A DNA stretch of 7,197 nucleotides. It comes from an uncultured Arcobacter sp. (GTDB lineage: Bacteria; Campylobacterota; Campylobacteria; Campylobacterales; Arcobacteraceae). Below are positions 1-5,832 of the stretch, one piece after another; position 1 is the first letter of the stretch, and each line of letters starts with the position of its first letter. Made by a program: the position numbers and the translations under genes. The notes under the pieces are model-generated. The model had not been told where the DNA came from. It worked only from the letters and a program-made list of their open reading frames with translations, and searched no databases. The DNA lies in contig CALMBI010000205.1 of NCBI GenBank assembly GCA_937860115.1, positions 1 to 7,197 of the forward strand, in the 5' to 3' direction.

Positions 1-363
1 TAAAATACTTACTGTTTCAATTGTCGTACCTGATTTGCTAATAACAATAAATAACGCATTGTTTAAATCAATTTTTTCTAATCTATAATTTATTTCAAGT
101 GGATCAGTTGATTCCAAAAAATGAAGTTTTTTATCATTTTCTTTATGGATTAAAAACTTGTGTATAGCGTACGTTCCAAGGCTACTTCCCCCTATCCCAA
201 GTACAACTATATCTTTTTGTTTTACAGTTAAAGCATATTCTTTGATCTTGGTTGTATCGGCAAATGGAAGATGATAATACCCTATGTGGCTCATTTCAGC
301 TTCGATTTTATTGAATATCTCTTCATTTGATTTTATTTCATAAAAATTTTTACTATATTTCAT
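1..363 (-). CDS. pgi: Glucose-6-phosphate isomerase, N-terminal part (3' end outside window)
   Basis: The frame reads from an ATG at 361-363 leftwards and is open to the window edge, giving 121 residues of a protein that continues outside. It interconverts glucose 6-phosphate and fructose 6-phosphate in the cytoplasm (glycolysis and gluconeogenesis). Two classic phosphoglucose isomerase signatures are visible: GIGGSSLG at residues 56-63, preceded by a hydrophobic strand (DIVVL), and SKSGTTIET at 109-117, which forms part of the sugar-phosphate binding SIS fold. The first motif lies only about 55 residues from the start. That fits the short bacterial Pgi form of roughly 400 residues rather than the 550-residue enterobacterial form. 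A GGAA ribosome binding site lies about 8 bases before the ATG. The gene follows ychJ on the same strand with a 66-bp gap. The family assignment is firm; only the missing C-terminus is unseen. Confidence 0.95.
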   Translation of the reverse strand, partial: MKYSKNFYEIKSNEEIFNKIEAEMSHIGYYHLPFADTTKIKEYALTVKQKDIVVLGIGGSSLGTYAIHKFLIHKENDKKLHFLESTDPLEINYRLEKIDLNNALFIVISKSGTTIETVSIL

Positions 364-384
364 TTATTTTTCCAAATTGTTTTA

Positions 385-411
385 AAGAGTTATTCTATAA
401 AAATTACTCTT
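385..411 (-). promoter_or_regulatory. Imperfect inverted repeat in the pgi leader, possible promoter
   Basis: On the + strand, arms AAGAGTTAT (385-393) and ATTACTCTT (403-411) pair at 8 of 9 positions around a 9-base spacer. Read on the minus strand, the spacer region holds TATAGA/TAGAAT, a mediocre -10 candidate that would start transcription about 25 bases before pgi. It could be an operator, a weak hairpin after ychJ, or chance in AT-rich DNA. No T-tract follows, so it does not look like a terminator. Confidence 0.25.
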
Positions 412-429
412 AATGTTGACGTTTTAGAT

Positions 430-843
430 CTACCCTAAAAACTCACCACTATGATAAAGCCACTTTCTTTCTATTTTATAAAATTTGCTTTTTTCTATAA
501 ATGAAGCATCCTCACTACCAAAAAAGATTGTAGCTTTAAAAGTTACATAAGCCTCAAATTCACCATCAACAAATTCTAAAATCTCTAATTTTTGAAAATC
601 TCCATTGTGCGAAAATTGTAAAATCTCTTTTTCCCATAGATTAAAATCATCTGTATAATCCTGATTTTCTTTGTGTGTTGTTTTGATAATATATTTTGCG
701 TCAGCTACTACAAATCCACTATATCTACTTTTCATTAATACCAAAGCATTTTTGGGAAGTTTTCCTTTATGATAGGGTAAACAACACTGTTTATATTTAA
801 GTCCACTGCCACATGGACATTGAGCATTTACACTATATTTCAT
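430..843 (-). CDS. ychJ: YchJ/UPF0225 family protein with a single SEC-C zinc motif
   Basis: This is a 137-residue cytoplasmic protein of unproven function. The N-terminus carries a SEC-C motif, C9-x-C11 with C20-C21 (CPCGSGLKYKQCC), which binds one zinc in SecA and related proteins. It is followed by the family hallmark LMKSRYSGFV (residues 36-45) and a predicted NTF2-like alpha+beta domain ending in a W/Y-rich strand (KWLYHSGEF, 128-136). Enterobacterial YchJ is about 150 residues with a second SEC-C motif at the C-terminus; this copy ends before that point, so it has one zinc site. The ATG at 841-843 is supported by GGAG at 849-852. That RBS begins only a few bases beyond the T-tract of the typA terminator, so expression probably relies on read-through. 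It precedes pgi on the same strand. Family membership is clear; the biochemical role is unknown. Confidence 0.85.
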   Translation of the reverse strand: MKYSVNAQCPCGSGLKYKQCCLPYHKGKLPKNALVLMKSRYSGFVVADAKYIIKTTHKENQDYTDDFNLWEKEILQFSHNGDFQKLEILEFVDGEFEAYVTFKATIFFGSEDASFIEKSKFYKIERKWLYHSGEFLG

Positions 844-857
844 CTATACTCCATAAA

Positions 858-889
858 AAAAGCCCAAAAGAAAACTCTTTTGGGCTTTT
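858..889 (-). terminator. Intrinsic terminator of typA
   Basis: A perfect 14-bp stem pairs AAAAGCCCAAAAGA (858-871) with TCTTTTGGGCTTTT (876-889) around a 4-base loop. On the minus strand it is followed by seven Ts (861 to 855). It starts 18 bases after the typA stop codon. The stem is symmetrical and the other side is also T-rich, so it could stop transcription from either direction. It lies directly upstream of the ychJ ribosome binding site. Confidence 0.9.
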
Positions 890-907
890 ATTTTCTCTGG
901 TTAAGGA

Positions 908-2722
908 TTATCCGTTTTTCGCTTGCTTTGCAGCTCTTCTTCTCATACTTGGATCAAGCTCTTTTTTTCTTACTCTAATTGTAATAGGTGTAATCTCAAC
1001 AAGTTCATCATCTTCGATCCACTCTAATGCAGTTTCAAGATTTAATTCTCTTGGTGGAACAAGTTTAATAGCCTCATCAGCTCCACTACTTCTTACGTTT
1101 GATTGTGCTTTTCCTTTGATAACATTTACATCGAGGTCATTTTCTCTTGAATGCTCACCGATAACCATACCATCGTATACTTTATCTTGAGGTTTTACGA
1201 ACATTATACCTCTTTCTTGTAAGTTAAAAATTGAATATGCTGTTGCAACTCCATTTTCCATAGAAACTAAAGCACCATTTTTTCTACTTACAACTGTTCC
1301 AGAATATGGTCTAAATTCTAAAAATGAGTGGTTCATTACACCCTCACCTTTTGTATCAGTTAAGAATTCATTTCTATATCCGATAAGCCCACGTGCAGGT
1401 ATCTCAAACTCTACCCTTGTAAATCCATCACCCATAGGGATCATATTTGTCATAACAGCTTTTCTTTTTCCTAAAGTCTCAATAACACCACCAGAATGTT
1501 CAGTTGGAATATCACATACAAGGTGCTCAAATGGCTCCATTTTTACACCATTTTCTTCTCTAATAATTACTTCAGGTCTAGAGATAGAAAACTCAAATCC
1601 TTCTCTTCTCATATTTTCAGCAAGAATAGTGATTTGAAGCTCACCCCTTCCATTTACTTTAAATTTCCCCTCACCAATTTGCTCATAATTCATAGCAATA
1701 TTTGTGTTCATCTCACTTTCAAGTCTCTCTTGAATTTTGTTTGATGTTACAAATTTACCTTCAGTTCCAGCAAGTGGAGAATCATTTACTGCAAAAGTTA
1801 CAGAAAGCGTAGGCTCTTCAATATGCATTGGGTCAAGTGGCATTGGGTTAGCTGGGTCACATAAACTATCTCCAACATCAATTGTCTCAAATCCAGCAAC
1901 AGCAACGATATCACCGTGTCCAGCTTTTTTGATATCCATTCTGTCAAGTCCTTTAAACCCGATAAGTTTAGATACTCTTCCTTTTATTTTTTCACCGTCA
2001 GCTTTACAAAGAAGCACAGTTTCACCCATAGAAATAGTACCGTTGAAGATTCTTGCGATTCCTATTTTTCCAATAAAGTTATCATAATCAAGTGTGAATA
2101 CTTGAAGTTGAAGACCATTTGTATCATCACCTGTTGGAGCTGGAACTTTATCTAAAATAGTTTGGAACAATGGTTTAAGGTCCATATTTCCATCTTCAGC
2201 ATCATATCTTGCATATCCATCTCTAGCTGCTGCATAGATCACTGGAAAATCAAGTTGCTCTTCTGTTGCATCCATTTGTGCAAAAAGATCAAACACTTCA
2301 TCTACAACTCTTTCAGGCTCAGCAGCTGGTTTATCAATTTTATTTACAACAACGATAGGTTTATGTCCTAAAGAAAGAGCTTTTTTAACAACGAATTTTG
2401 TTTGTGGCATAACTCCCTCTTGTGCATCAACAAGAAGTAAAACAGAGTCAACCATTTTTAAAACCCTCTCAACCTCTCCACCAAAATCGGCGTGTCCTGG
2501 AGTATCGATGATATTGATTCTTACACCTTCATAATCGATTGCTGTATTTTTTGAAAGGATTGTGATCCCTCTTTCTTTCTCGATAGCATTGCTATCCATC
2601 ATTCTCTCTTCAGTTTCAGCTCTAGCATCAAATGTACCTGATTGCTTTAAAAGCTCATCTACAAGTGTCGTTTTACCGTGGTCAACGTGTGCAATAACGG
2701 CAATATTTCTAATTTCTCTCAT
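908..2722 (-). CDS. typA: Ribosome-associated GTPase TypA/BipA
   Basis: This 604-residue translational GTPase has the usual family length. It binds the ribosome at the EF-G site and is linked in other bacteria to 50S assembly, cold growth and stress adaptation. All G motifs are present: G1 AHVDHGKTT (11-19), G2 threonine in ERGIT (50-54), G3 DTPGH (73-77) and G4 NKID (127-130), with G5 near the YAAA at 163-166. An EF-Tu-like beta-barrel domain follows (RIFNGTISMGETV), then EF-G III/V-like domains. The BipA-specific C-terminal region ends in a basic tail (KKELDPSMRRRAAKQAKNG), which contacts rRNA in this family. The ATG at 2720-2722 is chosen because MREIRNIAVIAHVDHGKTTL is the standard TypA start. 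The upstream Shine-Dalgarno is weak and AG-rich. It appears to be its own transcription unit, with a promoter at about 2757-2764 and a terminator at 858-889. Confidence 0.97.
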   Translation of the reverse strand: MREIRNIAVIAHVDHGKTTLVDELLKQSGTFDARAETEERMMDSNAIEKERGITILSKNTAIDYEGVRINIIDTPGHADFGGEVERVLKMVDSVLLLVDAQEGVMPQTKFVVKKALSLGHKPIVVVNKIDKPAAEPERVVDEVFDLFAQMDATEEQLDFPVIYAAARDGYARYDAEDGNMDLKPLFQTILDKVPAPTGDDTNGLQLQVFTLDYDNFIGKIGIARIFNGTISMGETVLLCKADGEKIKGRVSKLIGFKGLDRMDIKKAGHGDIVAVAGFETIDVGDSLCDPANPMPLDPMHIEEPTLSVTFAVNDSPLAGTEGKFVTSNKIQERLESEMNTNIAMNYEQIGEGKFKVNGRGELQITILAENMRREGFEFSISRPEVIIREENGVKMEPFEHLVCDIPTEHSGGVIETLGKRKAVMTNMIPMGDGFTRVEFEIPARGLIGYRNEFLTDTKGEGVMNHSFLEFRPYSGTVVSRKNGALVSMENGVATAYSIFNLQERGIMFVKPQDKVYDGMVIGEHSRENDLDVNVIKGKAQSNVRSSGADEAIKLVPPRELNLETALEWIEDDELVEITPITIRVRKKELDPSMRRRAAKQAKNG

Positions 2723-2756
2723 TTTCTATTTCTCTTTTGTATTTGGATTTTCGCGG

Positions 2757-2764
2757 ATTGTATC
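2757..2764 (-). promoter_or_regulatory. Probable typA promoter, -10 element
   Basis: Read on the minus strand the sequence is TTTTAGATACAATCC, with TACAAT (2757-2762) matching the sigma-70 -10 box at five of six positions. The upstream stretch is T-rich with no clear -35 box, as is usual in Campylobacterota. It lies about 35 bases before the typA ATG and downstream of the ahpC terminator, where a promoter for typA is expected. Confidence 0.5.
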
Positions 2765-2806
2765 TAAAAGTTACTTAGATTTAGGAGGGTTAAAGTATTT
2801 GATTAC

Positions 2807-2839
2807 AAAAAAAGGGCGATTGGCAACCCAACCACCCTT
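2807..2839 (-). terminator. Intrinsic terminator of ahpC
   Basis: On the minus strand, AAGGGTGGTTGG (2839 to 2828) pairs with CCAATCGCCCTT (2823 to 2812) around a GTTG loop. All 12 positions pair, two of them as G-U wobbles, and a run of seven Ts follows (2813 to 2807). On the plus strand the same two positions become C-A mismatches and there is no T-tract. The signal is therefore oriented for minus-strand transcripts arriving from ahpC, which ends 20 bases upstream. Confidence 0.88.
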
Positions 2840-2859
2840 ATTTCAATAAAAAAATAATA

Positions 2860-3456
2860 TTATAATTTTTCGCTATTTTTTGCTAAGTATTCAGCAACAC
2901 CTTCAGTTGAAGGTTTCATTCCCTCATCACCTTTTTGCCAACCAGCTGCACACACTTCACCATGCTCATTTGTAAATTGCATTGCATCTACCATTCTGAT
3001 CATCTCATCAATATTTCTTCCAAGTGGTAAGTCATTGATAACAGCATGTCTTACAGTTCCATCTGCATCGATTAAGAATGAACCTCTTAGAGCTACTGAT
3101 TCACCAAATAATACATCATAATCTCTAGAGATTTGTTTGCTTAAATCTGCAACTAGTGGGTATTTGATTCTTCCAATTCCTCCGTTGTTTACTGGAGTTT
3201 CTCTCCATGCAAAGTGTGAAAATTGAGAATCTACAGATACACCAATAACATTTACACCTCTTGAAGTAAATTCTTCAATTCTATGAGAGAATGCAATAAT
3301 TTCAGATGGACATACGAATGTAAAGTCAAGTGGGTAAAAGAAAAGAACTGCACCTTTTGGTCCTAAGTTACTCATTAAGTTAAAATTATCTACGATTGAT
3401 CCGTCTGCTAATACAGCTGTTGCTGTGAAATCTGGAGCTTTTTTTGTTACTAACAT
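2860..3456 (-). CDS. ahpC: Typical 2-Cys peroxiredoxin (AhpC/TsaA)
   Basis: This 198-residue cytoplasmic peroxidase reduces hydrogen peroxide, organic peroxides and probably peroxynitrite. The active site DFTFVCPSE has peroxidatic C49 with T46, and R124 (VALRGSF) is the likely catalytic arginine. The resolving cysteine C169 lies in GEVCAAGW, which defines a typical 2-Cys, dimer-forming Prx1/AhpC enzyme. Length and sequence closely resemble AhpC of C. jejuni and H. pylori, where thioredoxin rather than AhpF is the electron donor; no ahpF is seen here. GGIG is present at 92-95, but the C-terminal YF motif of overoxidation-sensitive enzymes is replaced by YL (190-191). The ATG at 3454-3456 has AAGGA about 9 bases upstream (3465-3469). 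It lies 106 bp downstream of rrc on the same strand with no terminator between, so it could be read from the rrc promoter as well as its own. A terminator follows. Confidence 0.97.
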   Translation of the reverse strand: MLVTKKAPDFTATAVLADGSIVDNFNLMSNLGPKGAVLFFYPLDFTFVCPSEIIAFSHRIEEFTSRGVNVIGVSVDSQFSHFAWRETPVNNGGIGRIKYPLVADLSKQISRDYDVLFGESVALRGSFLIDADGTVRHAVINDLPLGRNIDEMIRMVDAMQFTNEHGEVCAAGWQKGDEGMKPSTEGVAEYLAKNSEKL

Positions 3457-3505
3457 TTTTTATTTCCTTTTGTTTAATTTTGATTTGGGAGAAGTTTACC
3501 AAACT

Positions 3506-3526
3506 AAATTTAAAACTTTTAAATTT
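3506..3526. promoter_or_regulatory. Perfect 21-bp palindrome upstream of ahpC, candidate PerR/Fur-type operator
   Basis: Arms AAATTTAAAA (3506-3515) and TTTTAAATTT (3517-3526) are exact reverse complements around a single C. The inner part has the 7-1-7 geometry of Fur/PerR boxes (TTTAAAA n TTTTAAA), although the bases differ from the B. subtilis PerR consensus. It begins about 5 bases after the best ahpC -10 candidate, so a bound protein would cover the transcription start. AT-rich DNA yields such palindromes by chance fairly often, so the regulatory role is inferred. Confidence 0.45.
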
Positions 3527-3530
3527 TCTA

Positions 3531-3536
3531 ATAATA
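3531..3536 (-). promoter_or_regulatory. Possible ahpC promoter, -10 element
   Basis: TATTAT on the minus strand matches the -10 consensus at five of six positions and lies in the rrc-ahpC gap. Transcription would start near 3524, inside the palindrome at 3506-3526. A weaker alternative is TAAACT at 3493-3498, on the other side of the palindrome, so the exact start is uncertain. Confidence 0.35.
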
Positions 3537-3562
3537 AACTTTTTCCTTTAAGTTAATATTTA

Positions 3563-4222
3563 TTAACCAACTGTTACGTCTTTGTTTCTTTTTTTGAAAT
3601 ACTCTTTTGAAACTCTACAAAGTGGGCAAGCACCTGGAGCTTTTTTCCCTCTATGAACATGTCCACACACTTCACATACCCATTCTTCCTCTTCGTCTGA
3701 TTCAAAAAAACCTTCATCTTCTAATGCTTGTAAAAGTTCTCTGTACTCTTTTTCATGCTCCACTTCCACTTTTCCTATAGCTTTTAGCATTCTTGCTATC
3801 TCTTTTAATCCCTCTTCACTAGCAATCGCTTCAAATTCTGGATACATTGTTTCATGTTCATATTGTTCCCCATCCGCAGCAGCTATGATATTTTTTGCAG
3901 TTGAGTCCACTTCATAATCATTTACAAGTTTTTGATACGCTTTATACTCTGCTCTTGCATGGTATTTTTCATTTTCTGCAGCTTCATGGAAAAATCTTGC
4001 GATTCTATGGTATCCTTGCTCATAAGCAATATCACCATAAAGATCATATTTATTTCTTGCCATTGATTCTCCTGCAAATGCTTTCATAAGATTAACAGCA
4101 GTTAAGTTATCAGTGATACACTCCATATGCTGACCACAACACACCAAAGTTCCACCACCTACATTTTGTACTTCTACTTCATTACCACATTTGTTACATT
4201 TATATGTTTGGTATTTTTTCAT
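3563..4222 (-). CDS. rrc: Desulforubrerythrin (desulforedoxin-rubrerythrin-rubredoxin fusion)
   Basis: This 219-residue non-haem iron peroxidase scavenges hydrogen peroxide in the cytoplasm with electrons passed through its iron-sulfur-like centres. Three domains are visible. Residues 1-38 are a desulforedoxin-like FeCys4 knuckle with C9, C12 and the adjacent pair C28-C29. Residues 40-165 are the four-helix diiron domain with E52 (AGES), E85-x-x-H88, E119/E122 before MYP, and E153-x-x-H156. Residues 181-205 are a C-terminal rubredoxin with C183, C186, C199 and C202. An acidic linker (DEEEE) precedes the rubredoxin. This order is that of C. jejuni Rrc/desulforubrerythrin; ordinary rubrerythrins lack the N-terminal domain. 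The position matching the redox-shifting E97 of D. vulgaris rubrerythrin appears to be T125. The ATG at 4220-4222 has AAGGA about 9 bases upstream. It is divergent from perR and upstream of ahpC, consistent with a peroxide regulon. Confidence 0.95.
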   Translation of the reverse strand: MKKYQTYKCNKCGNEVEVQNVGGGTLVCCGQHMECITDNLTAVNLMKAFAGESMARNKYDLYGDIAYEQGYHRIARFFHEAAENEKYHARAEYKAYQKLVNDYEVDSTAKNIIAAADGEQYEHETMYPEFEAIASEEGLKEIARMLKAIGKVEVEHEKEYRELLQALEDEGFFESDEEEEWVCEVCGHVHRGKKAPGACPLCRVSKEYFKKRNKDVTVG

Positions 4223-4256
4223 TTAAATTTTTCCTTTTCTTTTGTTTTTTATTAAT

Positions 4257-4271
4257 GGATAATTTTTATCC
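4257..4271. promoter_or_regulatory. Palindrome at the rrc transcription start, candidate operator
   Basis: GGATAA (4257-4262) and TTATCC (4266-4271) are exact inverted arms around TTT. In 7-1-7 register the match is six of seven (GGATAAT n TTTATCC), the geometry of Fur/PerR sites. It begins 6-7 bases downstream of the consensus -10 box, so it spans positions of roughly +1 to +15 of the predicted rrc transcript. A protein bound here would block initiation. A small leader hairpin is the alternative. Confidence 0.5.
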
Positions 4272-4277
4272 TTTAGA

Positions 4278-4283
4278 ATTATA
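4278..4283 (-). promoter_or_regulatory. Probable rrc promoter, -10 element
   Basis: The minus strand carries a perfect TATAAT (in GATTATAATTC) about 56 bases before the rrc ATG. Upstream is A/T-rich with no convincing -35 box, normal for Campylobacterota. Predicted initiation near 4271 places the palindrome at 4257-4271 on the start site. Confidence 0.6.
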
Positions 4284-4305
4284 ATCGTATATTCTTATTT
4301 TTAAC

Positions 4306-4311
4306 TAAAAT
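4306..4311 (+). promoter_or_regulatory. Possible perR promoter, -10 element
   Basis: TAAAAT on the plus strand matches the -10 box at five of six positions, about 70 bases before the perR ATG and back to back with the rrc promoter. Transcription would start near 4318, just before the palindrome at 4328-4340. Other A/T-rich hexamers closer to the gene (such as AATAAT near 4370) cannot be excluded. Confidence 0.3.
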
Positions 4312-4326
4312 GCAATTCCTAAGTAA

Positions 4327-4341
4327 CAATAATTATTATTA
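4327..4341. promoter_or_regulatory. PerR-box-like palindrome upstream of perR
   Basis: AATAAT (4328-4333) and ATTATT (4335-4340) are perfect inverted arms around one T. Aligned with the B. subtilis PerR box TTATAATnATTATAA, the 15 bases match at 11 of the 14 specified positions. It sits about 40 bases before the perR ATG, where autoregulation would be expected, and upstream of the divergent rrc promoter. No consensus for this organism is available. Confidence 0.5.
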
Positions 4342-4381
4342 AAAAAGGACAAAAATACTCTTTTTATGGAATAATTACAAA

Positions 4382-4783
4382 ATGGATACATTTACAGATT
4401 TATTAAGAAACTATAATTTAAAAGCAACACCACAAAGACTTGCTATTTTGCAAGTTATCTCTAGATATGGTCATATAAATATTGACAATCTTTATAACGA
4501 GATAAAAAGCCAATTTAGCTCAATTTCGCTTGCTACTATATACAAAAATATCAATTCTATGACAGAAGTACACCTTCTAGCAGAAGTGAAACTGCCAAAT
4601 ACTAAATCAGTATATGAGATAGTAAAAGAGGGTCACGCTCACCTCAAATGTGAACTATGTGGAGATATTGAAGATTTAACAATCGATACGAATTCAATCT
4701 TTGCAGATATCTCAAAACTACATAATTTTAAAATCAACCAATCAGATGTTATTTTGAGTGGTGTTTGTAAAAGTTGCCAATAA
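4382..4783 (+). CDS. perR: Fur-family regulator, probably the peroxide sensor PerR
   Basis: This 133-residue metal-dependent DNA-binding dimer has an N-terminal winged helix (residues 1-75) with TPQR (16-19) and the recognition helix SISLATIYKNI (47-57). The C-terminal dimerisation domain holds a structural zinc site C90/C93 and C129/C132. The regulatory metal site aligns with B. subtilis PerR as H31 (H37), E79 (D85), H85 (H91), H87 (H93) and D98 (D104). Asp rather than Glu at the D104 position is the feature that separates peroxide-sensing PerR from iron-sensing Fur in published comparisons, so PerR is favoured; E for D85 is the one Fur-like element. The neighbours rrc (divergent) and ahpC are typical PerR targets. 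The ATG at 4382 has a modest GGA about 11 bases upstream. The 3' end overlaps the convergent HD-GYP-like gene by 35 bases. Fur cannot be fully excluded. Confidence 0.88.
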   Translation: MDTFTDLLRNYNLKATPQRLAILQVISRYGHINIDNLYNEIKSQFSSISLATIYKNINSMTEVHLLAEVKLPNTKSVYEIVKEGHAHLKCELCGDIEDLTIDTNSIFADISKLHNFKINQSDVILSGVCKSCQ

Positions 4784-5828
4784 AATCTTTTACAACAGAC
4801 TCATCCAATCTTCCATTTTCTACTTGGTTATGTAAAATTTCTATCCTTTCATCAAGATCAAAATCTTTTCTATAAGTTCTCTCTTCACTAAGCACTTGAT
4901 CTAAAATAACTACAGCTAAAACTCTATCTTTTAAAGCGAGTTCATTTCCTTCTAAACAAAAAGGATATCCACTTCCATTAAGTGATTCTTGATATGTTGA
5001 AGCTAACTTTGCAATATCATCAAATCCATATACCATAGAGATGATCTCTTTTGTATAATAAGGGATAGCTTTGACTATTTGAGATTCCACCTCATCTAAA
5101 GTACTCTCTTTTTGAAAAATAATCTGAGGTATTTTTAAAGCACCTATATTATATAGATATCCGCACATCATCAATCTATAGGTATCTTTGCTATCAAACG
5201 CATAAAACGCACTCATCACTTTTATTCTATCAATAATTTTTTTATTAAACTCTCTATGTGTATATCTATAGATTATTTTACTTACAAGTTCTACAATAGA
5301 TAAAAGATGATCGTAACTTATCTCGATAGTATTATCTTCCAACATATCTAATATCAAAAATGGCAATCTAGGAGAACTCAAATCACACCAAAAACTCTCC
5401 ATATCTGCTAGATAAAAAAAGTTTTCTTTGATAATTTCATTGATATGCAACTCTTCTACCACTCTTATTATTTCATCTCTATTGAGAGTAAACAAACCAT
5501 CTAATTGAATATACTCTTCAACAACTTCAACTAAACGAATAATATCCACTACATTTTGATCTCCAAAAATAGTGCTATCTTGAAATGGCAAAATCTCTAT
5601 AAGTTCCTCATTTGTAAAATGATTCATAAAAGTAAGATAGATCATCATATCGCTCAAAGTTGCTTTTGAAAACTCATTAAACTCTCCAATTTTAAGAGCC
5701 ACAAAGGAAGCCCTTTGTGAAGAGAATTTTGTATTTGATCTATTTTTCCCCACTTCATTATCAAGACTACTACCTAATGAGAGTGCAAAGTTATCCATAT
5801 TAAATTTGACATGCGTCATCTTATCCAT
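4749..5828 (-). CDS. Degenerate HD-GYP domain protein (probably catalytically inactive)
   Basis: This is a 359-residue soluble protein with no signal peptide or membrane segment. Residues 190-355 follow the HD-GYP layout: H191 in the first helix, YNIG (226-229) where HDIG is expected, then a loop and helix (LKIPQIIFQKE), NGSGYP (284-289) where DGSGYP is expected, the RVLAVVILD stretch, and RTYR (317-320) matching RPYR. The catalytic HD pair is changed to Y226-N227, the HHE before GYP reads YQE (279-281), and the usual AD of VAD is IL. Binuclear metal binding and c-di-GMP hydrolysis are therefore unlikely; a binding or scaffold role is inferred. Residues 1-180 are mostly helical with no family I recognise. 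The ATG at 5826-5828 has GGGGAG 8 bases upstream, inside the end of the ATPase gene. Its start is 4 bases from the ATPase stop, indicating translational coupling. Confidence 0.8.
   Translation of the reverse strand: MDKMTHVKFNMDNFALSLGSSLDNEVGKNRSNTKFSSQRASFVALKIGEFNEFSKATLSDMMIYLTFMNHFTNEELIEILPFQDSTIFGDQNVVDIIRLVEVVEEYIQLDGLFTLNRDEIIRVVEELHINEIIKENFFYLADMESFWCDLSSPRLPFLILDMLEDNTIEISYDHLLSIVELVSKIIYRYTHREFNKKIIDRIKVMSAFYAFDSKDTYRLMMCGYLYNIGALKIPQIIFQKESTLDEVESQIVKAIPYYTKEIISMVYGFDDIAKLASTYQESLNGSGYPFCLEGNELALKDRVLAVVILDQVLSEERTYRKDFDLDERIEILHNQVENGRLDESVVKDFIGNFYKHHSK
4765..4795. repeat. 9-bp perfect inverted repeat in the perR/HD-GYP tail-to-tail overlap
   Basis: TTGTAAAAG (4765-4773) and CTTTTACAA (4787-4795) are exact reverse complements around a 13-base spacer that contains the perR stop codon. 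There is no GC-rich stem core and no T-tract on either side, so a standard intrinsic terminator is unlikely. It is nevertheless the only hairpin at the meeting point of the two convergent transcripts. Confidence 0.5.
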
Positions 5829-5832
5829 TTTT

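Noticed and set aside
352..843. pgi and ychJ begin with the same 12 bases (ATGAAATATAGT, peptide MKYS)
   Set aside because: The sequences upstream and downstream differ and the proteins are unrelated, so a duplication is not supported; codon bias makes it a likely coincidence.
813..2371. Several plus-strand open frames of 69-125 codons across the typA region
   Set aside because: They lie antisense to an unmistakable full-length typA, have low-complexity Ser/Ile/Phe-rich translations, lack ribosome binding sites and resemble no family.
2562..2849. Plus-strand open frame of 95 codons over the typA start and its promoter
   Set aside because: It covers typA codons and the ahpC terminator in antisense, and the hydrophobic stretch follows from the reverse of AT-rich coding sequence. 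No RBS.
3552..3567. Inverted repeat GTTAATA-TT-TATTAAC over the rrc stop codon
   Set aside because: The loop would be only 2 bases, the stem is nearly all A/T and no T-tract follows, so it is neither a plausible terminator nor clearly an operator.
3895..4089. Plus-strand open frame of 64 codons inside rrc
   Set aside because: Antisense shadow of a conserved desulforubrerythrin; no start signal or recognisable motif.
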